From Pseudopyrenochaeta lycopersici (Eukaryota; Ascomycota; Dothideomycetes; Pleosporales; Pseudopyrenochaetaceae): a DNA stretch of 64,000 nucleotides. The stretch covers positions 310,001-374,000 of the forward strand of contig NHZP01000017.1 in the NCBI GenBank assembly GCA_003313425.1, written 5' to 3'. The first letter of the stretch is position 1. The number at the start of each line of letters is the position of its first letter. Below the pieces are notes generated by a model. The model worked only from the letters and a program-made list of their open reading frames with translations, ran no database searches and was not told the DNA's origin. Made by a program: the position numbers and the translations under genes. Shown here piece after piece: positions 35,346-46,238 of this stretch.

Positions 35346-36194
35346 TTAGGACATGTAGATACCTCCACCAGCCTGAATCGTCTGTCCGGTGATCCATCTG
35401 CTTGCTGGATCCGCGACCATTGCCACAATAAGAGCAATGTCCTCGGCCTTGCCAAGTCTGTGCTCCAGAGGAGTCATCATCTTTTGCGTTTGGATGGTTT
35501 GCTCAGCCCCGGGGCCTGAAGTTGCACGATCCATCATATCCGTCTCAGTAAGAGCAGGAGCAACCACGTTGGCCGTGTGACCAGCAACACCTAGTTCCGA
35601 TGCCCAGCCACGGCTGAGGGCCTCCAATGCAGCCTTGGTCGCGGAGTAGACGCTTGCTTTCTGATGCCCAATACGTGCCATAACAGACCCGATATTAATG
35701 ATCCGGCCTGGACTGCGAAGGTGGGGAAGCACGGCTTGCGTCATGAAAACCACGCTGCGGACATTGACATCTAGAACGTCATTGTAGCCCTCCACAGTGA
35801 GATCCTCAAGGGCGCTTGCAAATTCCTTGCCAGCATTATTAACGAGGATGTCGATCGAGTCGCCGAATGCGGCGGTCGTTTCAGCTACGATCTTCTTCGG
35901 AGACAGAAGATCCCGCATATCGGCCTGGATTTTGATGGCGGAAGCACCGTTTCCAAGGCCGTTGATTGTGGAGACCACTTGATCTGCCAATTTTGCACTG
36001 CTGGGCGACACAAACGTGACGGCCACCTAAAATTGGGTTAGGTCTTTATAATTTCTTCATACAGAGGAAGCAATTCTTACTTTAGCCCCGCGATTGGCAA
36101 GCTCTATAGCGATGGCAGCTCCAATACCCCGAGATGCACCAGTTACAATAGCGACCTTGTCCGTCAATGGCAGAGCTTGCGAATTTGTTGCCAT
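35346..36194 (-). CDS. Classical short-chain dehydrogenase/reductase, two exons
   Basis: Join complement(35346..36026, 36081..36194), 264 aa. Exon 1 encodes the N-terminus with the cofactor motif TGASRGIG (residues 18-25). A 54 nt intron (GTAAGA donor at 36080, TTTTAG acceptor) joins exactly at ...NRGAK/VAVTF. Exon 2 carries DILVNNAG, catalytic Ser in NIGSVMARIG, YSATK (Tyr and Lys of the active site) and the C-terminal GQTIQAGGG. It resembles 3-oxoacyl-ACP reductase-type SDRs, probably NADPH-dependent and cytosolic; the substrate is unknown. No RIP damage. Same strand as the hydratase gene 1.6 kb away. Confidence 0.94.
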
Positions 36195-37790
36195 GTTGAG
36201 TAGTCGACAGCGGGAATTCGATTGTTATATATAATGCAAAAGAGAATTGATGTGATCTGAAGATTTGCGGTTCGTTGTAGTCTTTCATGATTCCTTATAA
36301 GATCGTGCACACCATTTACGCGGTCGAATAATTAGCCCGGCGATAACATTGGTCTCCATAGAGTACTAGGAATAATAGTTCTGCTCTCCCAATTATAACA
36401 CCGACGGAGCATAAAACTGACCGCTTAATAGGTATTTAGTAATATCTTAGTATGGATTCTTTGTAATGCAATGCGCGCTCCTTTTAGTACATTGGTCGTT
36501 CACTAATCAGGTACGCCGGCTTATCGGCTTGAAACCCACCGCTAGCTAGCTTCATTACAAACTTATTTAACTTGCCTAGGAAACCTTAATCAAGGTTTGA
36601 ATTTGTAAAGCCTAGGACACCTATAGTCACGTGGTTTAATACTGACTAATCCGCCCATTCCTACATGTATATTAGCCTGACTTGACACACACACACGACA
36701 GAATAATACATGAGTTTCCATCACCACCCTGCTTACAGCTGATGGACGCCTGCGATAAACATTGTGCGCGCTAGGGTTGATGGATCGAGGGTGATTATGA
36801 TGCTTGTCCTGAACCTCTAGTTTTGTCAGATAAGATGCGTTATCTGGTGCTATAGGATTATAATTGAACGAGATCATCGATTGAGTGGTCAAAAATATGA
36901 TTATTGTATGTGTGTTGTTTTTGTTCTTTGCTATTTTCCTTTTTTTTATGTAGTGCGTGTGTGCCAAGTGGTGTCACACAAGCTTTGTACTACAATGCAG
37001 TATCGCGTACCCTCGCTGCTGTGCTGTAGATCTAACAGCATACTCTTTCCAGGCACGCACCTTGTATCTGACACTTATCCTATATAGAGTACACACGTTA
37101 CAGGTAATGCAAGAACCTACATTGCTGAGGTCCAACCAAGGGAAGACGCAAGACTTTGCCCCTGAGGTTAAAGGAGTAGGGGCCTGCAAAAGGTTACCGG
37201 TGCGTGATAACATGGCGGTACCAGGCCCTGTAAAGTGTAAGTCTTAAGGGGCAAGCCAGACTTTCTTGAAGCTTTCGTTTCGTACCACTAGAATGATTGA
37301 GAGCCGTCTTCTCGCTAGGCTTTAGAGGCTGCACGAGCTGACGATAGACGAGACAGATGTTCAGGACTTGACTTGGCGACCAGTGAACAGCATCAGTCCA
37401 GCGCTTGATACCAGGGGCAGTCTTCTCATACACCAGAACGGTCCCGAAAGTGAGTTATCAGATAAGAGGCATAAAAACTGAAGTACACGAATACTGCATG
37501 GACGGTATCACCTATATATCACCGATGTATCAGGTCTGTGTTTAAAAAGGAGAGAGAACAGAACCAACGAGAAAAAAAGGAACACGATTACGACCAAAAG
37601 ATTCATTAAATTCTGACACAGTTTTACTGAATCTTGGTGAGGTAATACGTGCATAACGCCGTCCCGTGCATAACGGGGTAAACCACGGTATCCGACAGTG
37701 CATGGGATACCGGTAACAAACGCAACCAAAATCTGCGCTGAGTACAGTATATGGCTACGCTCACTGCTCAGTCAGCGCATCACGTTTACC
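36195..37790. other. Intergenic region between SDR and hydratase genes
   Basis: About 1.6 kb without a convincing gene. It must include the SDR promoter at its left end and the hydratase terminator at its right end. Small open frames (for example minus 36590-36967) have low-complexity starts and no domain; they are probably chance. A (CA)n-like run lies near 36687. Confidence 0.5.
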
Positions 37791-38738
37791 TCAACTGTAC
37801 AATTGAGGAATGAGCTCGCCCAATCTAAGCTCAACCTCGTACACGGAAAATTTTTGATATAAAGCCTGTGCCTTGACGCCCAGCTCCTGTACGATGGGCT
37901 CAGCCAGCTGTTTGCCGAAGGTAGTGGCATCAAAGAGAACATCTTCGCGCGTTGGCGCTGAACGAAGGTTGATTGAATTCTTGGCTCCAGATAAGGCGGA
38001 TGGAGGAAAGAGGCGCAGGCGTGAAGTGAGTCTGTCGATATAGGCATTCATTTGTTCCGCAGTGTTGAATGCCTTGTTGATCCAGCCGATTCTCTCTGCT
38101 TCAGTTGCATCGATATCGTTGGAGCTGAGAATATACTCCAAAGCTCGCGCTCGTCCAATGAGCCTCGGAAGAAATTGACTGCCTCCACCGCCAGGGAAAA
38201 GCCCGCTTCCGACTTCCGGCAGCCCAAAAAGAGTGTCCTTCTTGACTGCGAAGCGCATATCCAAGGCGACTAATAGTTCGGTTCCTGCGCCTCGAGCCCT
38301 ACCCTCTACTGCACCAATAGTGACCTGAGGAAGGGTGGAGATGTTGAACATGAGCTCGGCAAAAGTAGGAACGAATTCGACTATCTCAACCGTTAGTCTC
38401 TGATAAATAAATAGGCAGAAAGACTGAGAGAACCCCTTACGAAGATTAGGCATTGAGAGATCCAAGTGAGCCATGAAAAACCTTGGAATATCGCTCTTGA
38501 AAATGACGACCTTGGTTTCGTTGTCCTGCTGGAGCATTCTCACGATATCCGTCAATCCGTCTTGCGTATCCTGATTGAATAAGTTAATGGGCGGAGATTT
38601 TGCATTGTGCAGCGTGATCTCAAGCACACTGTTGTTCAGAGACGTTTTTAGTCCAGGGTAATCGGGAAGTTCAAGGGTTCGAACTATTGAGACGAAGGAA
38701 CAGGCAACTGCCTGGAAACGTAACCAGGAAAAGAACAT
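37791..38738 (-). CDS. Enoyl-CoA hydratase/isomerase (crotonase family)
   Basis: Crotonase fold: AVEGRARGAGTELLVALDMR forms the oxyanion-hole region, and FGLPEVGSGLFPGGGGSQFL carries the usual catalytic-side Glu and Gly-rich loop. Unspliced the frame is 315 aa. A 60 nt intron is likely at 38381-38440 (donor GTAAGG, branch CTAAC, acceptor GATAG); its length is a multiple of three and it has no stop, so both forms stay in frame. Splicing gives 295 aa and removes an odd segment (RKGFSQSFCLFIYQRLTVEI) not expected in crotonases. The first 20 hydrophobic residues could be a targeting sequence. No PTS1 peroxisomal signal (C-terminus QLYS). Head-to-head with the enoyl reductase gene. Confidence 0.92.
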   Translation of the reverse strand: MFFSWLRFQAVACSFVSIVRTLELPDYPGLKTSLNNSVLEITLHNAKSPPINLFNQDTQDGLTDIVRMLQQDNETKVVIFKSDIPRFFMAHLDLSMPNLRKGFSQSFCLFIYQRLTVEIVEFVPTFAELMFNISTLPQVTIGAVEGRARGAGTELLVALDMRFAVKKDTLFGLPEVGSGLFPGGGGSQFLPRLIGRARALEYILSSNDIDATEAERIGWINKAFNTAEQMNAYIDRLTSRLRLFPPSALSGAKNSINLRSAPTREDVLFDATTFGKQLAEPIVQELGVKAQALYQKFSVYEVELRLGELIPQLYS

Positions 38739-39415
38739 TGTTAAAGAGACCGACTATTTCAAAGAGGCCCTAATATGCTTGATGTGCGGTGAGTCTTGCA
38801 GTTGGTTGGGGATCCAATAATCAATCGAATCGTTTCAACTTATAAGCCTCTGGAGTTTGAGAAGTGACAGGTTGGAAATGCATGATGACAAACTATGGTG
38901 AACTAATTTTTGTCCGGAACCTGAACTTTACAAACATGATTTGTCACGAACGATATCAACGAAATGCCACCGAAGCTAGCGCTAGGAAGTTCGCCATGCA
39001 ATATGTGGACCTCCACCTGAGTGAAAAGGTTCAGCTGTCCTCTCATTAGAAAGCTCTACTATTTACTACCGGTACAACTATCTCTCCGTCGGCGGTTTAT
39101 ACGGAAAATTTACCGAAGTACTTGAATTCATAATCATTCTGGACTGGGAGGAAGTCCAGTAATGACGCTATTATTGCAAGATTGCGACCTCCTCCGGCGC
39201 GTTACGAGGATGTTGCTCTACGTAAGCGGTCCGGAGAGGAATTTGATATGCTAGGCACGCTTAGCTGACAAAGTCGCCGGATTTATACTTTGACTAAGCT
39301 AGAGAGCGTCCTGGTAAGCCGCCAGCCGTCTGTTTCTCTGGTCAGTTTTGCTGAGGTATATATTTCACGACGATCATCGTAAAGCCTATTATACCGAATA
39401 GAACAGATCTACGCA
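38739..39415. promoter_or_regulatory. 677 bp divergent intergenic region (shared promoter candidate)
   Basis: Lies between two start codons facing away from each other, so it must hold both promoters. On the reductase side GGTATATATTTC (about 39355-39366) is a TATA-like element about 50 bp before its ATG. No specific operator could be identified. Confidence 0.6.
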
Positions 39416-40498
39416 ATGAAAGCCTTAATCACGGACCGCGGGATTCTCAATCGATCTGCAAATTTACTCACTGGGAAATCCATCGGGAAAGGTGTCAAAG
39501 TTGTGGAAGTTCCCAAGCCGACTGTCTCAGACAATGAGATTCTTGTTAAAGTTCATGCAACAGCCCTTAATCCAATCGACTTCAAATTCATTGACTTTAT
39601 CGCCCCGCCAGGCAGCATTACTGGTTGCGACTTCGCTGGTGTGGTAGCCGAGGTCGGAAAAGTCGCAGCAGGTGTATGGAAGGTCGGTGACCGGGTCGCT
39701 GGCTTCGTGCAAGGTGGTGTTAGCAAAGAATATGGCTCGTTCGCAGAGTATGTCAAAGCCGAAGGAGATCTTGTATGGAGAATTCCAGAAGGAGTTAGTG
39801 ACGAGGAAGCCTCCACATATGGTGTCTCGGCAGTTACCGCCATGCAGGCCCTCAATCTGCATCTCGATGTTCCCTGGTCCGATGAAGTGGACAAAGACGG
39901 AAAAATGGACAAAGGGTCACCAGTCTTCATTTATGCGGGATCCACTACCGTGGGTCTCTTCGCGATTCAGCTTGCCAAGAAAGCCGGCTGTACAGTTGTG
40001 ACGACTGCGTCACCGCATTCCTTCGACCTCGTCAAGGGTTATGGCGCAGACAGTGTTTTCGACTACCGAGCCCCGACCGCAGTTCAAGAGATTATGAAGG
40101 CTTTTCCTGATATCACGCGGGCTATCGACTGCTTCTCCGGAAAAGATTCGATTCATTTTTGCGCCCAAGTTCTCAAGAACAAAGGTGGCAAAGTCATAAC
40201 CTTGCTTGACAGCAAACTGAAAACGCCTGGTATTGAAGTTCAGATGATCATGTCTTTTCAGCTACTAGGTCGGCCATTCGCCTGGTTACCACCTATTGGT
40301 CCCCAATTTCCTGCTTCTCCTTTAGCCCGTGAAGCCCTTGTACGCTTCTATGCAAATTTGTTCAGCCTCGCAAAAGAACTGAAGGTGCCACCTGTCACTT
40401 CACTGGAAGGTGGATTTCTTGGCGTTATTGAAGGATTGGACAGGCTTCGAGCCGGAAAAGTGTCGGGTTCCAAGCTTGTTGCTAAGTACCAAAGTTAA
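39416..40498 (+). CDS. Zinc-independent enoyl reductase, LovC/ToxD-like MDR protein
   Basis: 360 aa, single exon, the usual length for this family. GroES-like N-terminal domain with ALNPIDFKFIDF and GCDFAGVVAEVG; nucleotide-binding domain with YAGSTTVGLFAIQLAKKAG, then AIDCFSGKDS and KGGKVITLL. The cysteine cluster of zinc alcohol dehydrogenases is absent. LovC-type relatives act in trans to reduce enoyl intermediates on fungal polyketide synthases; others are stand-alone quinone or enoyl reductases. The neighbouring hydratase and SDR would fit an acyl-processing set, but no synthase gene is in view. Normal composition, no RIP. Confidence 0.93.
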   Translation: MKALITDRGILNRSANLLTGKSIGKGVKVVEVPKPTVSDNEILVKVHATALNPIDFKFIDFIAPPGSITGCDFAGVVAEVGKVAAGVWKVGDRVAGFVQGGVSKEYGSFAEYVKAEGDLVWRIPEGVSDEEASTYGVSAVTAMQALNLHLDVPWSDEVDKDGKMDKGSPVFIYAGSTTVGLFAIQLAKKAGCTVVTTASPHSFDLVKGYGADSVFDYRAPTAVQEIMKAFPDITRAIDCFSGKDSIHFCAQVLKNKGGKVITLLDSKLKTPGIEVQMIMSFQLLGRPFAWLPPIGPQFPASPLAREALVRFYANLFSLAKELKVPPVTSLEGGFLGVIEGLDRLRAGKVSGSKLVAKYQS

Positions 40499-42112
40499 TG
40501 ATGTGTCCACAATTAAGTGGACCAGCTCACTAAGATCGTGCTCCTCATCAACTTTCGAACCACGAGGCGCCAACATAGTAAATTCAATCAGCTTATAAAC
40601 GTAAAGAAGATATAATGGTCTCTGATGTGCTAGTAACGAAAGACTACAGTTCTAGGTCAGCTACACGCCGCAGCACTGTGCAACATTCCTCGAGCAACGC
40701 TTTTTCGTCGACGACACGGTGGAATCGTGGCACAGTGAAGCAGCAAGCCGACTCAGGGAGGCGAATTAAGTACGAGGCGGATAAGAGAAAAGGAGCCATC
40801 CCTAAGTTCGGCTACAATCTCGAGGACAGACTTTTCAAGGCTGCCTAGGAATTCAGAAATCCTGATTTGCTCAGCACATTTGAAGCCACCATGTTCCCGA
40901 AAGGGAGCAGTCACTACTAGCTCAACGATGCATGCGAAAAGGCAGACTTTTTGCGATGTTGAACTTGGACGACCCGAGCACCAGTCGAGTGGCGCTAAAC
41001 TATTCAACCGTCACGCCGCGCATAACGCGAACCCGCGCAGTACGCACACGGGCATGGTAGTCATGTTAACTGGTTCTCTTGGGTTCATGAAATCGGGGCT
41101 CCGAAACTCGTGATTAGTGGATTGATCAACGCCAACAGCTGAGGACCACCGGGATATGTGTTGCACCTAACAACCGCTGGCGGGGGAACTGTTGTACCGT
41201 ACCCGTGTCTTTGCACTCAACGCCCGGATTCAGTCAATGCCCTGCTGAACACAAGCCACCCCAAACTTCAACACCACATAACTCTACTACATGAGCCTAA
41301 TTGAAGCTGCAATTAAAGAACTAGAATCACTGAAACCTAAAGAATTTTTCTCTATACTACGATAGCTGACAGGTACAGTGTTAATTAAATTACGCTATCG
41401 CGAAGGCTGAGGGCAAGTTGGCAGGAACGGCAGATGATCACGGGCTCTGTCTCGTTGACATGGAGGTTCAGCTGCCTGAGGAGCTCCCTCACCCGTTGCT
41501 GCGAAGCATTTAGAGTGGCTGACTATCGTGCCGCAACTCTAGTTAAGCGTGCCCAGCCGTTCTAGATGGAGATTGCTACAAGTGTGCGGCAGGCGCAAAA
41601 CTAAATCGACTGTTGATTTGAGGACTCAAATACGTGGCACATGTGATGCAATTCTTAATAGACTTTGAATTATCTCTATTTTGTGAGTAATCTCCCTCTC
41701 TTTCTTCAGTGCGCAACCTGCTCCTTTATATCTACGGCCTCAACTTCAGCTCTTCGGCCTGGCCGATAGTCAATCCAATACTCTCGGTCCCACCGAAAGT
41801 CTAAAGTTTTGGTCTATCCGATCAGATATCACTGTACTTTCTAGACCTGTCAACATCGACAGTAGTCTACGTTGACGCAATCAATCTATTAGAGACGAAG
41901 ACTATGGCGTCAAGGGGGCGGCTCGAACGGGCGACCTGATGTCCTGATGTGGTTTAGTTTGGAATCCAGGGGTATTCCAGAGGGGAATACTTAAGTACGC
42001 TTAGCCAATAAAGACGAGCGCGGGGGGCAGCACAGACTAGCTAAACATGGGCAAGCCAATTAGAGCGTGAGAAACAGCAGTCGAGGCTGAGTTTAGTGGG
42101 CAATATATCGAG
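40499..42112. other. Right part of gene island 2, possible decayed gene at 40615-41290
   Basis: GC-balanced. A plus-strand frame at 40615-40848 (77 codons) runs on past TAG at 40846 as a long interrupted frame (KFGYNLEDRLFKAA, then EFRNPDLLSTFEATMF, later GAPKLVISGLINANS and GTVVPYPCLCTQRPDSVNAL). This suggests a decayed coding region of unknown family. The rest (41300-42112) shows nothing recognisable. Confidence 0.35.
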
Positions 42113-42117
42113 GATGC

Positions 42118-42349
42118 TGTAACGTATGGTTTCAGGCAATAGTACTTGCTTCACACCACAGATAATAGTGAAGGGATAGTTCTGTATTGCTGTCACTCAG
42201 CTATGGGAGAGAATAATACTTGTCGTCCCCGCTCCGCGCAGCTAGCGCAGGTTTTAAGCAGGTCTGTCGCGGTGCGCGCTAGCCCCCTAAAAAGGTCTAG
42301 CGCAACCATACTGCAACACTAAGGTTCAAATTCACGATACTTTGTTACA
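42118..42349 (-). repeat. 3' LTR of the 14.7 kb gypsy element
   Basis: Starts TGTAACGTATGG, ends TTTGTTACA on the plus strand. The minus strand reads GAGGAGAAGGCT just inside (42351-42362), the polypurine tract. Almost free of RIP, in contrast with its partner at 56589. Confidence 0.92.
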
Positions 42350-43306
42350 GAGCCTTCTCCTCTAGCTAGCGTCCTAACAGCATTAATAGCCTTAATAAAA
42401 ACCTAAAACTATATAGGAAAATAGGAAAAGAGTATCTATATATGTATATTTTAATCACGCGTCCTAGACGCGTCCTATACGCGTTGTTGTTATATATTGT
42501 AAGCGCCCTGTGTTTACGCTCCTGCCTCTAGTAAAGTTAAGGTAATTAAGACTTTTATTCCTTAGTAATAAGGTACAGACCTACTTTATAATAGCAGAGT
42601 TTTCTAGTATTATTATAATATTACGCTACTCTTTTACCCTATTATAATAATACTATTAAATCGCATACGTAACATATATAACTTACTTAACACTATAGTC
42701 TATTACCTAAATCTAAAGTATATTAAGAAGTTATACTTTTATAGTACTAGACTGTACGCGTAGAGTAATAGTAATAAGTATGCAGATCGCGACGTAATAG
42801 TTACAACGTGCCTACGCTGCGCGCAAAACATTACTAAGTAGAAAAAGAACTACAATAACCTAGACTATAAGCGCTGTAACTACTATATCTATAGTAATTA
42901 TAGTACCTATACTCCTATAAGTTCTCTCTATAGCCTACTTTAGGCGCGCTGTTACTAATAGATACAGGTCTCTTATAAGCTAAATACTTACTTAAACTGC
43001 CTATACGTTCTCTATAACTAATATAATATAGTAATTATTACTACTACTACTTCTTAAACTAATACTATAGTTATTATAGCTAGCGTTAAGCTTACGCGCT
43101 ACTAGCGCTAGTTTAATTTAGAGCTTACTAACTGCTGCTACTACGCCGCCTATACTAGCATACCTATAGGTATTACTACCTAAGTACCTACTACCTCGCT
43201 CTAGTTCCTAGGGCTAATCCTAGTTAAATAATATAGGATTACTACTACTGTGCCGATGCACTTGGTGACCTGGTCACCTGGCCACTAAGGGCATCTCAGC
43301 TAGTTA

Positions 43307-43376
43307 GATGCAGCAGTTCAGATGCAGCAGTTCAGATGCAGCAGTTCAGATGTAGCAGTTCAGATGCAGCAGCTCA
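43307..43376. repeat. 14 bp minisatellite, five units
   Basis: GATGCAGCAGTTCA repeated at 43307, 43321, 43335, 43349 (one C-to-T) and 43363 (one T-to-C), followed by two diverged 15 bp relatives. It retains many CA and TG dinucleotides although its flanks are RIPed. Confidence 0.92.
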
Positions 43377-43604
43377 GGCCATAGCAGCTTAGGCCACAGC
43401 AGCTCAGACTTCAAGGCAATTAAGCGAGATTAGCAGAAAAATAAGGATATAAGGAGGCAGGCAGGCGGAGGGTATCCGGCATCTACTGGAAGGAAGCACG
43501 ATCTAGCATCTACTATTCAGGATCCACTATCTAAGGAACATCTAGAAGTAATTAAGACAGTACAGACAGATAGACGGATACAGCTACTACAGATACAGTT
43601 ATTA

Positions 43605-43621
43605 CCCCCCCCCCCCCCCCC
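43605..43621. repeat. Poly-C tract (17 C)
   Basis: Uninterrupted run of 17 cytosines on the plus strand inside the antisense accessory region. Length may be affected by sequencing. Confidence 0.9.
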
Positions 43622-44089
43622 TTATTGTTTATCCTTGTTTACCTACCTCCTACCTCTCATCTCATCCTTGATGGGATGACTACCTAGCTGTGTTCAGTGT
43701 GCTCAAGGCTACCATCGACAGGGAGAAGCTTGCTGAGGCCTCTGTTCCTGCACACTACTTTAGAGCAGCTTATAGGCTACGCAGCTTACATAGTATGTAG
43801 ATAGGTTGCTCGCATCTAGGGCGCAAGCTAATATCTTTACAGAATAATACTAATAATAACCTAAACAGTAGTAACAGCGAGAGCAGCAATAGAGAAGAGA
43901 GTAAAGAAAGTAGTAGTAGTAAGAGTAGTAATAGTAGCGAGTAGGGGGTGCTAGTAGCGCCTTAAGCGCAGGTAAGGCTAGGAAAGAGATTAGGTGCAGC
44001 GTAAGTAATAAGAGTTAAGTAGTGTTAGCGTTTTTTAAAGTTTTTCTTTTACTTCTTATAGATACCTATAAGCCTAAAGCTATAATAAT

Positions 44090-46238
44090 AAATTCTACTT
44101 TTCTTTCTTAGACTTACTTCTCCTTAGCGCTTTAGTTATATAGCTTATACTTTCTTTCTCTTTTTTAAGCGCGTAGCTCTTCCCTCTTATTTAAACTCTT
44201 AAACTAGGTTATCTATATTTTTAAAATCTAATACTAAAGTCTAGGTATCCTAAGTTTTATTATAGCCTTTCTACCTTAGCTAGTACTATAGTTAGCTCTT
44301 CTTTATATATTTACTTAGGATCTTTTTAACTTCCTAGACTTCTTCTTCTTTAGAAGTAATATTAAGTAGCTAGGTATTTTCCTCTTCTTCTTACTAAGAT
44401 TTCTAGTATTTAAAGAGTAAGATATAAAATATATTATAAATATAGTAGTAAGGTAGTAGAATTAAGTAATATACCTACGTTCTAACTACTTCTTATACTC
44501 TAAAGGGTCTAATAAACTTACTAGATAGCTTTTTATTTAGTTAGTAAGTTAAGTTAATATACTTAGTACTAAGTAATATAAGATCTCCTTAGCAGAATAC
44601 TTTATCCTTATACTTTTTATTATAATATTAGCTTTAATACTCTTATACTTTTTATAGGTATTCTATAAGCGCAGTCCTTACGTTATATATACGCTTAACT
44701 CTATCTATTATATTAGGCATCTCCCTCTCTAGCCTACTATCTTTAGGAGGTAAGGTAACTAGTAAGTACTTACTATATATAGTATATGTTATGAGCGAAG
44801 AGGCCTAGCTAACGAGTGTGCATTTGTCCTATACTACAGAAGGAGAAAGATAGAGAAGAGGTTATAGGTATCCTTAGAGGATATATATATATTTTTATAT
44901 AAGTAAAGAGGGACGTGCTCCTCTAGCTACTAACTTGTACAAGCTTATAAGAAAAGGGGGCAGAGGAGATTAAGGAGTTCGCTCCCCGTGTGATAGTAGC
45001 GAAGCCTCTCTTACTTAAAGGGCGCAGCCCATTACAGTATAGAAAGAAGTTAATTTTATTAACTTATAGACTAAATTATTATACGCAAATTAAGCTGTAC
45101 TTAAAAGCTTAACTTAGTTATCCTAAGCTACTAATATAAAGACTTAAAGGTACTATTTAAGCGTTTAATTCTAGCGTTCTATTTACTTATCTATCTATAG
45201 ATAGAAAGCTGTACTTAGCTTACGCTTTACCTGTAGTTAGTAGTAAATCTCTACCTAAAAGTTAGAGGTAAAGATAAGGCCTCTATCTAATATAATACCT
45301 TTCTATACTCTAAACTTTAAAATTATATAGTTAAAGTAAGCTTTTATAAACTATTTTACGTTTTATATCTTTAAAGTAGGTATATAGAGCGCTATCTTTA
45401 AGAAGTAATTAATAATTATAAAAATTATATTAAATATGTAACTTAAACTATTCTTTACTAAGGGTAACTTAGAAATAAAGTCTAGTATAACTTCCTTAAA
45501 TATATCTCTAAGAACTAGTAGACGTACTAGCTTTCTATATTAACTATACTTTAGAGCTTTACTCTTTTAGTAAATAGTATATATTCTTATATACTCCTAA
45601 ATATTATAACTAAGCGTTAGCTAATAGTATAGCCTTCTAATTAGCTTAAGCATTCTATATACGCTAAAGTAGCCTACTATACGCGTATTATAGTTCTAAA
45701 ATAAAATCTCTTACCTAATAGCTAGTTCTTCTAGAATATATATTCTACTATTATATTTTAGAACTTTTCTTTTATTAAGACGCTAAATAGGCGCTCCTCT
45801 ACTACTTTAAGTGCGTTCTACGCGCGTAGAGTTTATAATCTACTACTAAGTAAAGGCGTCCCTTTACTATAGTTAGTATAGGGTCTCTATCTACGTTTTA
45901 GACTCTACTATTATAGGTTTACTACTAACTAATACCTTAGCTAGTAAGCGTAGTACGTATAGTATATATTCTATAGCGCTAGTAGTAGAGACTTTTATAG
46001 TTCTATAAACTATAGTAACGTACGTTTTATACGCGCCTACTAAGCTAAGCTTAGTTATAGATTCTCTTACTCTACTATACTTTACTCTTACTAGTAGTTT
46101 ATTTTATAAGGTAGGTAATAACTAGGTTAGTAATAAGTTCTTTTATACGTAATTTACCTTTTATAAAAGGCTATCTATAAGGTTTATTTTCTCTAGGTAG
46201 TACTTTACTTTAAAATTAAAAGCTCTTAGATAGATTAC
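44090..46238 (-). pseudogene. Integrase and C-terminal pol of the 14.7 kb gypsy element (RIPed)
   Basis: Reads on the minus strand: zinc-binding HHCC-like region near 45700-45560 (VYRMLKLIRRLYY, later IYTIY.KSKAL), then the catalytic core with LDFISKLPLVKNS, ILDRGLIFTSNF and further RKLSTAFY (45500-45200). The region below 44780 resumes after a 250 bp solo LTR. Stops are RIP-type throughout. Confidence 0.8.
44787..45036. mobile_element. Solo LTR, 250 bp, with target duplication GTATA
   Basis: Begins TGTTATGAGCG, ends CCCATTACA, flanked by GTATA at 44782-44786 and 45037-45041. Removing it rejoins the integrase frame. It is barely RIPed relative to its host. No other copy in the window. Confidence 0.85.

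Larger units (their letters stand above)
42572..43965 (+). pseudogene. Antisense cysteine-rich accessory ORF of the gypsy element (RIPed)
   Basis: Plus strand, opposite to pol, between the integrase/chromodomain end and the 3' LTR. One frame runs 42572 to about 43600 with only RIP-type TAG/TAA stops. It contains TTCLRCAQN (42806-42832), about 18 residues later KRCNYY, then STYTPI; Tyr in the last two pieces stands where RIP would convert Cys (TGY to TAY). The inferred layout CLRC ... RCxxC ... CxPV parallels the copia antisense gene at 46851. Downstream are a 14 bp minisatellite, a Gln/Arg-rich stretch and, in another frame at 43850-43960, a Ser/Asn/Glu-rich tail. The start was not found. Function unknown. 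Confidence 0.5.

Noticed and set aside
36590..37433. Several 70-125 codon ORFs between SDR and hydratase
   Set aside because: Overlapping on both strands, no domain, no splice or start context; likely chance in an intergenic region.
39527..40001. Minus- and plus-strand ORFs inside the enoyl reductase gene
   Set aside because: Shadows of a well-supported coding frame.
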